In this document: one piece after another, positions 1 through 5,543 of the stretch
Position numbering within the stretch: the stretch's first letter is position 1
Layout: the number at the start of each line of letters is the position of its first letter
Assembly: GCF_934359325.1 (NCBI RefSeq)
Contig: NZ_CAKRLH010000062.1
Coordinates: 1-8,524, forward strand
DNA: 8,524 nucleotides
Source of the DNA: an uncultured Porphyromonas sp.
Lineage (GTDB): Bacteria > Bacteroidota > Bacteroidia > Bacteroidales > Porphyromonadaceae
Reading direction: 5' to 3'
The notes under the pieces: generated by a model
The model's input: the letters and a program-made list of their open reading frames with translations, nothing else
Databases searched by the model: none
Told to the model about the DNA's origin: nothing
Program-made: the position numbers and the translations under genes

Positions 1-177
1 CTCCAGCGGAAGCTCCGTCGTGCCGATCCGCCTTACTACCGCCATGAGGTGAGGGTAGGAGAGTCGATCCACGGCATAGCCCAGAGATACGGAATCCAGC
101 TGCGCTCTCTCTACCAGATGAATAAGCTCGACCCCGCTTATATTCCCCAGGAGGGTGATATCCTGATCCTGAGGTAA
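1..177 (+). CDS. C-terminal end of a LysM-domain cell-wall protein (5' end outside window)
   Basis: Only the last 58 codons are visible, read in frame 1 and ending at TAA 175-177. The peptide has a basic stretch (LQRKLRRA) and then a single LysM domain at local residues 13-58, with the family features YYRHEVRVGESIHGIAQRYG, a central RSLYQMNKL segment and the closing QEGDILIL strand. LysM domains bind the N-acetylglucosamine-containing glycan of peptidoglycan. In Bacteroidales a LysM tail of this kind often ends secreted glucosaminidase or amidase enzymes that remodel the cell wall. The catalytic part lies upstream of the window, so that assignment is inference. No terminator is obvious before queD, and read-through into it is possible. 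Confidence 0.75.
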   Translation, partial: LQRKLRRADPPYYRHEVRVGESIHGIAQRYGIQLRSLYQMNKLDPAYIPQEGDILILR

Positions 178-212
178 GACTGTCAGACGAAGAGACCGCG
201 CGATAAAATCTG

Positions 213-220
213 TACCTTTG
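213..220 (+). promoter_or_regulatory. Bacteroidetes -7 promoter element upstream of queD
   Basis: TACCTTTG matches the Bacteroidetes primary-sigma -7 consensus TAnnTTTG and lies 20 nt before the queD ATG, giving a predicted short leader. No TTG/TTTG -33 element is present at the usual 19-21 nt spacing, so the box may be weak or the -33 degenerate. A purine-rich AGGAAG at 225-230 could serve as a ribosome site for the start at 241. Confidence 0.6.
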
Positions 221-240
221 CATCAGGAAGAAAGATTACT

Positions 241-591
241 ATGTATTATATTGCAAAGAGATTAGAGGTGGCGGGAAGCCATCACCTGGAACTCCCGTAC
301 CCGAGTAAGTGTAGTCGCGTCCATGGACACAACTGGATCATCACGATCTATTGCCGCGCAGAGGAGCTCAATGCCGAGGGTATGGTGGTGGACTTCAATA
401 TCATCAAGGAGCGGATCCACGCCTATCTCGACCATGGGGACTTCAATGAGCTGCTGCCCTTCAACCCCACGGCGGAGAATATTGCCCGCTGGTGTGTGGA
501 GCAGATCCCCAATTGCTACAAGGCAAAAGTGTGCGAGTCGGAGAATAACACCGCGCTCTATACCATCGACGGGACCGACGCCGGCCTATGA
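241..591 (+). CDS. queD: 6-carboxy-5,6,7,8-tetrahydropterin synthase QueD
   Basis: This cytoplasmic zinc enzyme of the 6-pyruvoyl-tetrahydropterin synthase superfamily converts dihydroneopterin triphosphate to 6-carboxytetrahydropterin, an early step toward preQ0 and queuosine. The 116-aa length is normal for QueD. Zinc ligands are H14, H28 and H30, the last two in CSRVHGHN, whose C24 is the catalytic cysteine position. Further landmarks are VVDF (49-52), the catalytic-type DH pair at 64-65, NPTAEN (75-80) and the pterin-binding Glu, probably E99, in VCES. These align well with E. coli QueD as I remember it. The ATG at 241 follows a TACCTTTG promoter box, and the stop codon overlaps the queE start, so the two proteins are probably translationally coupled. 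QueD is preferred over eukaryote-type PTPS because of the adjacent queE. Confidence 0.93.
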   Translation: MYYIAKRLEVAGSHHLELPYPSKCSRVHGHNWIITIYCRAEELNAEGMVVDFNIIKERIHAYLDHGDFNELLPFNPTAENIARWCVEQIPNCYKAKVCESENNTALYTIDGTDAGL

Positions 592-1166
592 AGGTCTGCG
601 AGATCTTTTACTCTCTCCAGGGAGAGGGCGTGCAGGCCGGTACACCAGCGGTCTTCCTCCGCTTCTCTGGGTGTAACCTGGACTGTGCTTTCTGTGACAC
701 AGACTTCCGGCACGGTACCCCGATGACGGAGGAGGAGATCCTCGCTGAGGTGGGCTCATACCCCGCTCCGCTCGTCGTCGTGACCGGAGGGGAGCCCTCG
801 CTCCAGCTGACCTGGTCCCTCGTCGAGGGACTTCACTCGCTCGGCAAGCGCGTCGCCGTGGAGACCAATGGCACCCATCCCCTCCCCGTTGGAGTGGACT
901 GGATCACCTGCTCGCCTAAGCTTGCCTATGTGGGGGCGAAGGGGCGTGTGGTCCTCGAGCGAGTCGATGAGCTGAAGGTGATCTACGACGGAGAGCATGA
1001 GGTGAGTGACTACGGCATCCATGCTGACCACTACCTCCTCCAGCCCTGCGACGTGGGCGACCCGTTGCGCAATCGTGAGATCCTCGATGAGACCGTCGCT
1101 TATGTGCTCGCCCATCCGCAGTGGCGTCTCTCTCTCCAGCAGCATAAGCTCCTCGGTGTCCGCTGA
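588..1166 (+). CDS. queE: 7-carboxy-7-deazaguanine synthase QueE (radical SAM)
   Basis: QueE uses S-adenosylmethionine and a [4Fe-4S] cluster to contract 6-carboxytetrahydropterin to 7-carboxy-7-deazaguanine, the step after QueD in the queuosine pathway. The protein is 192 aa. Its N-terminus, MKVCEIFYSLQGEG, is characteristic of the family. The cluster motif CNLDCAFC (C29, C33, C36; CX3CX2C) is intact, followed by DT at 37-38, where the family Thr takes part in Mg2+ binding. The GGEP motif for SAM contact is at residues 67-70, and the closing RLSLQQHKLLGVR resembles the conserved QueE C-terminus. The start overlaps the queD stop as ATGA (588-591). No queC or queF is seen in the window. A perfect palindrome 36 bp past the stop probably ends the transcript. 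Confidence 0.95.
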   Translation: MKVCEIFYSLQGEGVQAGTPAVFLRFSGCNLDCAFCDTDFRHGTPMTEEEILAEVGSYPAPLVVVTGGEPSLQLTWSLVEGLHSLGKRVAVETNGTHPLPVGVDWITCSPKLAYVGAKGRVVLERVDELKVIYDGEHEVSDYGIHADHYLLQPCDVGDPLRNREILDETVAYVLAHPQWRLSLQQHKLLGVR

Positions 1167-1201
1167 TACGGGCTTTGTAGGAAACCAATCGGATACAACT
1201 G

Positions 1202-1243
1202 ATAACGGGTTACAGGTAGCCTAGGCTACCTGTAACCCGTTAT
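1202..1243. terminator. 42-bp perfect palindrome, likely bidirectional terminator after queE
   Basis: Two 20-bp arms are exact reverse complements around a central TA (left arm 1202-1221, right arm 1224-1243; the centre reads CCTAGG). The right arm is followed by TGTTTAG, a weak U-tract on the plus strand. It lies 35 nt after the queE stop and before a minus-strand unit, so the flanking genes converge on it and a shared terminator is sensible. The lack of a real loop and of a strong U-run leaves room for another role. Confidence 0.55.
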
Positions 1244-1295
1244 TGTTTAGGGGGGACTATATCCGAGGTCCTAGGAGCGTGCCCATTAAGTACCG

Positions 1296-1321
1296 AACAA
1301 AACGTCCGACACTTATGTCGG
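1296..1321 (-). terminator. Putative intrinsic terminator of the minus-strand lipoprotein/membrane-protein unit
   Basis: Read on the minus strand, CCGACA and TGTCGG (1306-1311 and 1316-1321) form a 6-bp stem with a 4-nt loop, followed by ACGTTTTGTT as a U-rich tail. It lies about 70 bp downstream of the stop at 1390. The stem is short, so the call is moderate. Confidence 0.4.
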
Positions 1322-1389
1322 CACTCAATGTCCAGTGAGGCTCCAGATGCAAAAGTGCGCACTCATCAATGCCCGGGAGATTGAATTCC

Positions 1390-1620
1390 CTAAATCATAA
1401 TAGTGGTCGAAAGATACCCAATAAAACTCAGGAGGAAGACCACTGCAGTTTTCCCCCAAGTCATGTTTTTCCCCACTATGCAGATTGTTACAGCCCACAA
1501 GAAAAAGCCGATAGCAAACATCCAGCTACTGAGCTGTACATCTAGGACTTCTGTCCGTGCTAAGAGCAAAAAAATACTATAGGCAATAGCAATAACGAGG
1601 ATTGTGCGTCGTAATGCCAT
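1390..1620 (-). CDS. Small hypothetical membrane protein with about three spans
   Basis: I do not recognise the family. From the ATG at 1620 the product is 76 aa and almost entirely membrane. Predicted spans are at about residues 5-21 (after the basic RR), 31-49 and 54-76, the last ending at the C-terminus, with short polar links (RTEVLD, GKNMTWGK). No catalytic motif is visible. An in-frame GTG at 1647 would add nine residues (M/V-GDKTILKS); neither start has a clear Shine-Dalgarno, and ATG is chosen for its codon and the GAAGAG just before it. The frame begins 14 nt (GTG) or 41 nt (ATG) after the stop of the broken lipoprotein gene. The two probably share the promoter at 2073-2103 and the terminator near 1300. 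Base composition is more A+T-rich than in the flanking core genes. The hydrophobic segmentation supports a real gene, but without homology it stays hypothetical. Confidence 0.55.
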   Translation of the reverse strand: MALRRTILVIAIAYSIFLLLARTEVLDVQLSSWMFAIGFFLWAVTICIVGKNMTWGKTAVVFLLSFIGYLSTTIMI

Positions 1621-1661
1621 GCTCTTCAAAATGGTCTTATCTCCCACAATTTCGGTATTCG

Positions 1662-2039
1662 TTAGTTAATGTTTGCTGCAGTTTCGGAAGCATATTCTAT
1701 CGCAGAACTTGGCGAAAACATCATCTTTTCGTCTGTTGCCCTTGTCTCGGGATAAAAAGTTAACGGGTTGTTAATCAGGTTTGATTTGGCCTCTATAGAG
1801 AGATTGTCGTAAACTCGAGCTGACAAGCTGTCAATATCAGTAAATGACGTTAGTGGTTTAGGGTTGTTCTCTATTGCTGCTCTGAGATTCAGAAAGAGAG
1901 TTGCACAAGCGTCAACATATGCCTCTGTTGCTGAAGAATTTAAAGATTCTTAATTGGGAGCATTTGTTTCATACCTCTGACAGGAGCAGGCAAGGGTGAG
2001 TACACATAAAGGTGCTGTTGAAAGAAAGCCTTTTCTCAT
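1662..2039 (-). pseudogene. Small lipoprotein gene interrupted by an in-frame TAA
   Basis: Reading from ATG 2037-2039 gives MRKGFLSTAPLCVLTLAC, a lipoprotein signal peptide with a lipobox-like end at C18, then SCQRYETNAPN and a TAA at codon 30 (1950-1952). The same frame stays open for 95 more codons (from ESLNSSATEAYVDACATL) to TAA 1662-1664, so the unbroken product would be 125 aa with a soluble, mostly polar domain of about 100 residues. No frameshift is needed, and one base change (CAA, AAA or GAA to TAA) explains the break. The second part has no start codon near its beginning; its first Met is at codon 106. A canonical promoter sits 34 nt upstream and a small membrane protein follows. 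I do not recognise the domain. As sequenced, the gene could yield only a 29-residue pre-lipopeptide. A sequencing error or stop read-through remains possible. Confidence 0.6.
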
Positions 2040-2072
2040 GATGGTAAATGTTTTGTTGGTTTGGTAATATGA

Positions 2073-2103
2073 CAAATATACGAGTTTGTTTCTAAAAACC
2101 AAA
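2073..2103 (-). promoter_or_regulatory. Canonical Bacteroidetes promoter for the minus-strand lipoprotein unit
   Basis: On the minus strand, TTTG (2100-2103) is followed by exactly 19 nt and then TATATTTG (2073-2080), matching the Bacteroidetes -33/-7 pattern TTTG-N19-TAnnTTTG. The expected start point is about 2066-2068, giving a leader of roughly 28 nt to the ATG at 2039. A run of A residues on the minus strand (about 2119-2126), upstream of the -33 element, resembles an UP element. This is the best-formed promoter in the window. Confidence 0.7.
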
Positions 2104-2220
2104 TCGAGGTGCTGTTTGTTTTTTTAGCTTTAGAAGATGCTTTTCGTGCTTAGGTGCTTAGAAGGGATTCCAGTCATTTACTCGGATTTGCCTTTTAATT
2201 GCTCTACTCTCACAGAGAAA

Positions 2221-2283
2221 ACTATTACCGGTATTAGTGATCACTAAACCCGGTAATAGTGATGACTAATACCGGGTTTAGTT
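2221..2283. repeat. Triple inverted repeat able to form two alternative hairpins
   Basis: There are three related 20-nt units: A (2221-2240), B (2241-2260) and A' (2264-2283). B is the reverse complement of A with 2 mismatches in 20, meeting at a perfect 14-bp palindrome centred on TGATCA. B also pairs with A': 2244-2260 with 2266-2282 gives 16 of 17 matches and a 5-nt loop. Because B is shared, the A:B and B:A' stems exclude each other. The flanking genes diverge from this region, so a simple gene terminator is not expected here. Confidence 0.75.
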
Positions 2284-2408
2284 TGGGGGCGCAGGTCTGA
2301 CGCATCTGAGCTATACAGTAAACCATCTGATGCTCGTCAGAGAGGCTGATGCTTAGGCAACCGCACGAATGGTCTCTCTATAAACATCGCTCATCTCCGC
2401 TGTGACGG

Positions 2409-2516
2409 CGACCCGCAAGGGGTCGGGTTACGAAATAAACTCTCATACATTGGTCTTCGCCACTTTGTGGCTCGGCCGATGCCTATGGAGCGGGCATCCT
2501 TGCGGATGCGGTTACG
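2409..2516. repeat. Two hairpins with complementary loops, each followed by GGTTACG
   Basis: Hairpin 1 has arms CGACCC/GGGTCG (2409-2414, 2420-2425) and loop GCAAG. Hairpin 2 has arms GCATCC/GGATGC (2494-2499, 2504-2509) and loop TTGC. Each is followed directly by GGTTACG (2426-2432 and 2510-2516). CCGCAAGG (2413-2420) is the exact reverse complement of CCTTGCGG (2498-2505), so the two tips could pair with each other. The function is unknown. Confidence 0.5.
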
Positions 2517-2592
2517 CTGCTGATGGACGAGTCTCAAATGCGTTTGCCCGTGGTCCGCTCACTTTTTCAGGGGATAGTGCGTACATTTTGAT

Positions 2593-2600
2593 TACCTTTG
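2593..2600 (+). promoter_or_regulatory. Bacteroidetes -7 promoter element for glyS and its operon
   Basis: TACCTTTG matches TAnnTTTG and predicts a transcript start near 2606-2608, about 50 nt before the glyS ATG. No -33 TTTG is seen at 19-21 nt. The box covers a TTG (2598) that would otherwise lengthen glyS by 20 codons, so it decides the start in favour of ATG 2658. A second, imperfect TACATTTT lies just upstream at 2582-2589. Confidence 0.6.
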
Positions 2601-2657
2601 CGAAGACGACTTAAGGGGTCGTCCCCGTATGCGAACCAATTGATTTTCCCATATAAT

Positions 2658-4202
2658 ATGTCTGTAACTAACGAGACGCTCTTCAAGACAATCATCAGTC
2701 ACTGCAAGGAGTATGGCTTTGTCTTCCCCTCCTCCGAGATCTACGACGGTCTCAGTGCCGTCTATGACTATGGTCAGAATGGCATCGAGCTGAAGAATAA
2801 CATCAAGCGCTACTGGTGGGAGAGTATGACACACCTGCACGACAATATCGCAGGACTGGACTCCTCCATCTTTATGCACCCTCGGATCTGGGAGGCGTCG
2901 GGTCACTTGGCGGCCTTCAATGACCCGATGATCGACAATAAGGACTCCAAGAAGAGATATCGTGCAGACGTCCTTGTGGAGGACTATATCGCTAAACTGG
3001 ACGGGAAGATCGAGAAGGATATTGCTAAGGCGCGTAAGCGCTTCGGAGACAGCTTTGATGAGGCACAGTATCGAGAGACGAGCGTCAATCTGAAGCGCGT
3101 ACTCGATGAGCGAAAGAGGGTCTACGACCGATACGCCGAGGTGTCCGGGAGTGGTGATCTGGAGGGACTTCATCAGCTGATCCTCGACTGCGAGATCGCT
3201 GACCCGGTGAGCGGCTCGCGCAACTGGACCGACGTCCGGCAGTTCAACCTTATGTTCTCCACGCAGATGGGCTCCGCCTCGGACGATACGATGACGGTCT
3301 ACCTGCGGCCCGAGACAGCGCAGGGGATCTTTGTCAATTTCCTCAATGTCCAGAAGACGGGTCGTATGAAGATCCCCTTCGGCATCGCACAGATCGGTAA
3401 GGCGTTCCGCAATGAGATCGTGGCGCGGCAGTTTATCTTCCGTATGCGCGAGTTTGAGCAGATGGAGATGCAGTTCTTCGTGAAGCCCGGGACGGAGATT
3501 GACTGGTTTAAGCAGTGGAAGGCTGCGCGGATGAAGTGGCACAAGAATCTTGGTCTCGGGGACGAGAAGTACCGCTTCCACGACCACGAGAAGCTGGCGC
3601 ACTATGCCAATGCAGCAACAGACATCGAGTTTGAGATGCCCTTTGGCTTCAGTGAGGTGGAGGGAGTCCACTCGCGGACCAATTTTGACCTCAGTCAGCA
3701 TGAGAAGTACAGCGGCAAGAAGCTGAGATACTACGATCCCGAGGCGGGCGAGAGCTACGTGCCCTACGTGGTGGAGACTTCCATCGGTGTTGATCGCCTC
3801 TTCCTCAGCATCATGTGTGGCTCATACGTGGAGGAGGAGCTCGAGAATGGCTCCTCCAGAGTGGTGCTCAAGCTGCCACCGGCACTGGCGCCCACTAAGG
3901 TGGCTGTGCTGCCGCTGGTCGCAAAGGATGGGCTACCCGAGATCGCGGAGTCGGTCATGAAGGAGCTGCGGTACGACTTTAATTGTGTCTACGACGAGAA
4001 GGACTCCATCGGTAAACGCTACCGCCGTCACGACGCCATCGGCACGCCCTACTGCGTGACCATTGATAATGATACGCCCACGGACGAGTCAGTGACTGTT
4101 CGCTTTCGCGATACTATGGAGCAGAAGCGTGTCCCGATCCGCGAGCTGCACGCACTGATCGACGAGAAGGTCAGTATGAAGTCTCTTCTAAAGAACCTCT
4201 GA
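2658..4202 (+). CDS. glyS: Glycine--tRNA ligase (alpha2 type)
   Basis: This cytoplasmic class II aminoacyl-tRNA synthetase charges tRNA-Gly using ATP. At 514 aa it is the single-chain homodimeric form found in Bacteroidetes, archaea and eukaryotes, not the two-subunit GlyQ/GlyS form. The N-terminus (FKTIISHCKEYGFVFPSSEIY, then DYGQNG) is typical. Class II motif 2 begins at F250-R251-N252-E253 and continues through RMREFEQMEMQFF. Motif 3 is ETSIGVDR (373-380). The anticodon-binding domain runs from about residue 405 (LPPALAPTKVAVLPLV) to near the C-terminus. A lineage-type insertion of charged helices lies around residues 95-180, between the two parts of the catalytic core. The start is ATG 2658 because the upstream TTG falls inside the promoter box. 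It is the first gene of a probable operon with the FKBP gene, surE and lpxB. No T-box leader is seen. Confidence 0.97.
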   Translation: MSVTNETLFKTIISHCKEYGFVFPSSEIYDGLSAVYDYGQNGIELKNNIKRYWWESMTHLHDNIAGLDSSIFMHPRIWEASGHLAAFNDPMIDNKDSKKRYRADVLVEDYIAKLDGKIEKDIAKARKRFGDSFDEAQYRETSVNLKRVLDERKRVYDRYAEVSGSGDLEGLHQLILDCEIADPVSGSRNWTDVRQFNLMFSTQMGSASDDTMTVYLRPETAQGIFVNFLNVQKTGRMKIPFGIAQIGKAFRNEIVARQFIFRMREFEQMEMQFFVKPGTEIDWFKQWKAARMKWHKNLGLGDEKYRFHDHEKLAHYANAATDIEFEMPFGFSEVEGVHSRTNFDLSQHEKYSGKKLRYYDPEAGESYVPYVVETSIGVDRLFLSIMCGSYVEEELENGSSRVVLKLPPALAPTKVAVLPLVAKDGLPEIAESVMKELRYDFNCVYDEKDSIGKRYRRHDAIGTPYCVTIDNDTPTDESVTVRFRDTMEQKRVPIRELHALIDEKVSMKSLLKNL

Positions 4203-4218
4203 TCCCTAAGTTTTGCAT

Positions 4219-4767
4219 ATGAAGTCTACTCTGAAAGGTTTATTTCTCTCCTTCTCCCTCATCCTCTCCCTTGGTCTCCTCACCGCTTGTGATCAGAATG
4301 CACCCGATGAAGCGAAGTCGGAGTATAGGATCAAGAACGAGGAGTATGTGGAGAATATCTCCAAGGACAACGCTTATAAGAGTCTTGCCTTCGAGCTCTC
4401 TCCCTTCTCGATCTACTACAAGGTGATTGAGGGACCGGCTGACGGGACGGAGGCACAGAGACCGCTCCAAAATAGCCAGGTGGAGTATAAGTACACCCTT
4501 AAGCTGATCAGTGGCGAGGTCCTCGAAACCGACGAGATCGTGAAGTCCAGGATCTACCTCCAGGACGGGAATAAGCGTCCCGAGTCTATGATCCGGGGGA
4601 TGCAGCTGGCACTTCAGTATATGTCCGTCGGTGAGACGTGGGAGGTGGTGATCCCTTACCAGCTGGGTTACGGTCAGTATGGGGTCGGCGGCTCTACCAG
4701 TTCATCCATCCCGGCATACTCTACCCTGATCTTCGAGGTGACACTTCTCTCTATCCCCACGCTCTGA
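4219..4767 (+). CDS. FKBP-type peptidyl-prolyl cis-trans isomerase lipoprotein
   Basis: A predicted envelope lipoprotein that assists folding by isomerising X-Pro bonds. From ATG 4219 the precursor is 182 aa. A hydrophobic signal peptide ends in the lipobox LLTAC with C24 as the lipidated residue, followed by a charged linker to about residue 80. One FKBP domain fills residues 85-182 (VEYKYTLKL, then SMIRGMQLALQYMSVGE, IPYQLGYGQYG, IPAYSTLIFEVTLL). Pocket residues equivalent to FKBP12 Tyr26, Tyr82 and Phe99 appear kept as Y92, Y151 and F172. The Trp59 position in the VIxGW motif is Met (M128), and the Asp37 region reads LETD. The in-frame TTG at 4213 is rejected as start because it adds only two residues before a good ATG. 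The gene starts 16 nt after glyS, an arrangement I know from other Bacteroidales, and overlaps surE by 1 nt. Confidence 0.9.
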   Translation: MKSTLKGLFLSFSLILSLGLLTACDQNAPDEAKSEYRIKNEEYVENISKDNAYKSLAFELSPFSIYYKVIEGPADGTEAQRPLQNSQVEYKYTLKLISGEVLETDEIVKSRIYLQDGNKRPESMIRGMQLALQYMSVGETWEVVIPYQLGYGQYGVGGSTSSSIPAYSTLIFEVTLLSIPTL

Positions 4768-5537
4768 TGGCCAAGCGTCCACTATTCTTAGTCAGCAACG
4801 ATGACGGCGTCTTCGCCAAGGGACTGACGGAGCTCTCCCTCTCGCTGAGGGATATGGGGGACGTGATCGTCGTGGCTCCGGACAAGCCTCGTAGTGGCGC
4901 ATCGAGTGCTATTACCACACGCAATCCGATCACCTACAGTCTCGTCCGCTCGGAGCCGGGACTGACGGTCTACAGCTGCACCGGCACGCCTGCCGACTGC
5001 GTCAAGCTGGCGCTCAACGTCATCGTGACGGAGATGCCGGACATCGTCATCGCTGGGATCAATCATGGGGATAATAAGGGGATTGCGGTGAATTACTCAG
5101 GTACCCTGGGTGCTGCGATCGAGGGCTGCATCTTTGACATTCCCTCCCTTGCCATTTCCCTTATCCACGGCAAGCAGGAGAGCGACTACCTCGCCTGTTG
5201 CCGCTATGCGCGTGCCATCTGTCGCCGGATCCTAAAGGAGGGGCTACCGCGGGGAGTTTATCTTAATGTCAACGTGCCCAATATCCCCCGAGTCAGGGGG
5301 CTGAGGGTCTGCAGTCAGGCGGACGGGAGGTACCATAACGAATTCATAAAACAGCGTAACCCTCAGGGTAAGGATGTCTTCTGGCTGAGTGGTGACCTGG
5401 TGCTCAATGAGCCGGCTGAGAAGAGCTGGGATGTGGCTACTCTGGATCGAGGATACGCCACGATGGTCCCCTGTAAGATTGATGTCACTGCCTATCAGTA
5501 TGTCCGCGATCTGCAGTCGTGGGAGGAGGATGACTGA
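4767..5537 (+). CDS. surE: 5'/3'-nucleotidase SurE
   Basis: SurE is a cytoplasmic, divalent-metal-dependent phosphatase that dephosphorylates nucleoside 5'- and 3'-monophosphates; it is linked to stationary-phase survival and nucleotide salvage. The product is 256 aa, normal for the family. The metal site is visible: SNDDG with D12 and D13, S43 in PRSGASSAIT, and N99 in AGINHGDN. The conserved GTPADC (73-78) and YSGTLGAA motifs follow. The start is ATG 4767, overlapping the FKBP stop as TGATG. The frame is open upstream through 4638, but that stretch is the FKBP gene read in another phase and lacks family similarity. lpxB follows after 6 nt, and surE next to lpxB is a recurrent Bacteroidales neighbourhood. 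Coupled translation with its neighbours is likely because of the overlaps. Confidence 0.95.
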   Translation: MAKRPLFLVSNDDGVFAKGLTELSLSLRDMGDVIVVAPDKPRSGASSAITTRNPITYSLVRSEPGLTVYSCTGTPADCVKLALNVIVTEMPDIVIAGINHGDNKGIAVNYSGTLGAAIEGCIFDIPSLAISLIHGKQESDYLACCRYARAICRRILKEGLPRGVYLNVNVPNIPRVRGLRVCSQADGRYHNEFIKQRNPQGKDVFWLSGDLVLNEPAEKSWDVATLDRGYATMVPCKIDVTAYQYVRDLQSWEEDD

Positions 5538-5543
5538 CGCCGG

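Larger units (their letters stand above)
2104..2592. other. Long structured intergenic region without a convincing gene
   Basis: It separates the divergent promoters of the minus-strand lipoprotein unit and of glyS. From 2104 to about 2220 it is A/T-rich, with a poly-T run and a tandem GTGCTTAG pair (2146-2161). From 2221 it holds a triple inverted repeat. From 2284 to 2400 I see nothing definite. From 2409 to 2516 there are two hairpins with complementary loops. A 70-codon open frame at 2402-2614 has a Gly/Cys/Arg-rich composition, contains both hairpins and runs through the glyS promoter, so it is not called as a gene. I do not recognise a tRNA, T-box, or known riboswitch. Confidence 0.6.

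Noticed and set aside
1354..1363. 10-bp palindrome AGTGCGCACT downstream of the small membrane gene
   Set aside because: It has no loop and is too short for a stable hairpin; the CCGACA/TGTCGG stem nearby is the better terminator candidate.
2146..2161. Tandem GTGCTTAG pair
   Set aside because: Two copies of an 8-mer in A/T-rich DNA are too little to call a repeat element.
2320..2390. GGCAACC and nearby AGAGAGG, considered as a SAM-type riboswitch
   Set aside because: The helices and core of the SAM-I/IV family could not be built around it, and the downstream gene is glyS, not a methionine gene.
2402..2614. 70-codon plus-strand open frame before glyS, considered as a small gene
   Set aside because: Gly/Cys/Arg-rich composition, it contains two hairpins and runs through the glyS -7 box. 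There is no start signal and no family resemblance.
2598..2657. TTG start that would extend glyS by 20 residues
   Set aside because: The TTG is part of the TACCTTTG promoter box, so it would not lie in the mRNA; ATG 2658 matches the family N-terminus.
2601..2657. T-box or glycine riboswitch leader for glyS
   Set aside because: The leader is only about 50 nt and has no T-box sequence or paired glycine aptamers.
2592..3701. 369-codon open frame antisense to glyS
   Set aside because: It is a shadow of the glyS reading frame, a side effect of G+C-rich codon use. The product shows no domain and begins within a long coding region of a certain gene.
4638..4766. Upstream extension of surE in the same frame
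   Set aside because: This stretch is the C-terminus of the FKBP gene in another frame; SurE proteins begin just before the NDDG motif, as the ATG at 4767 gives.
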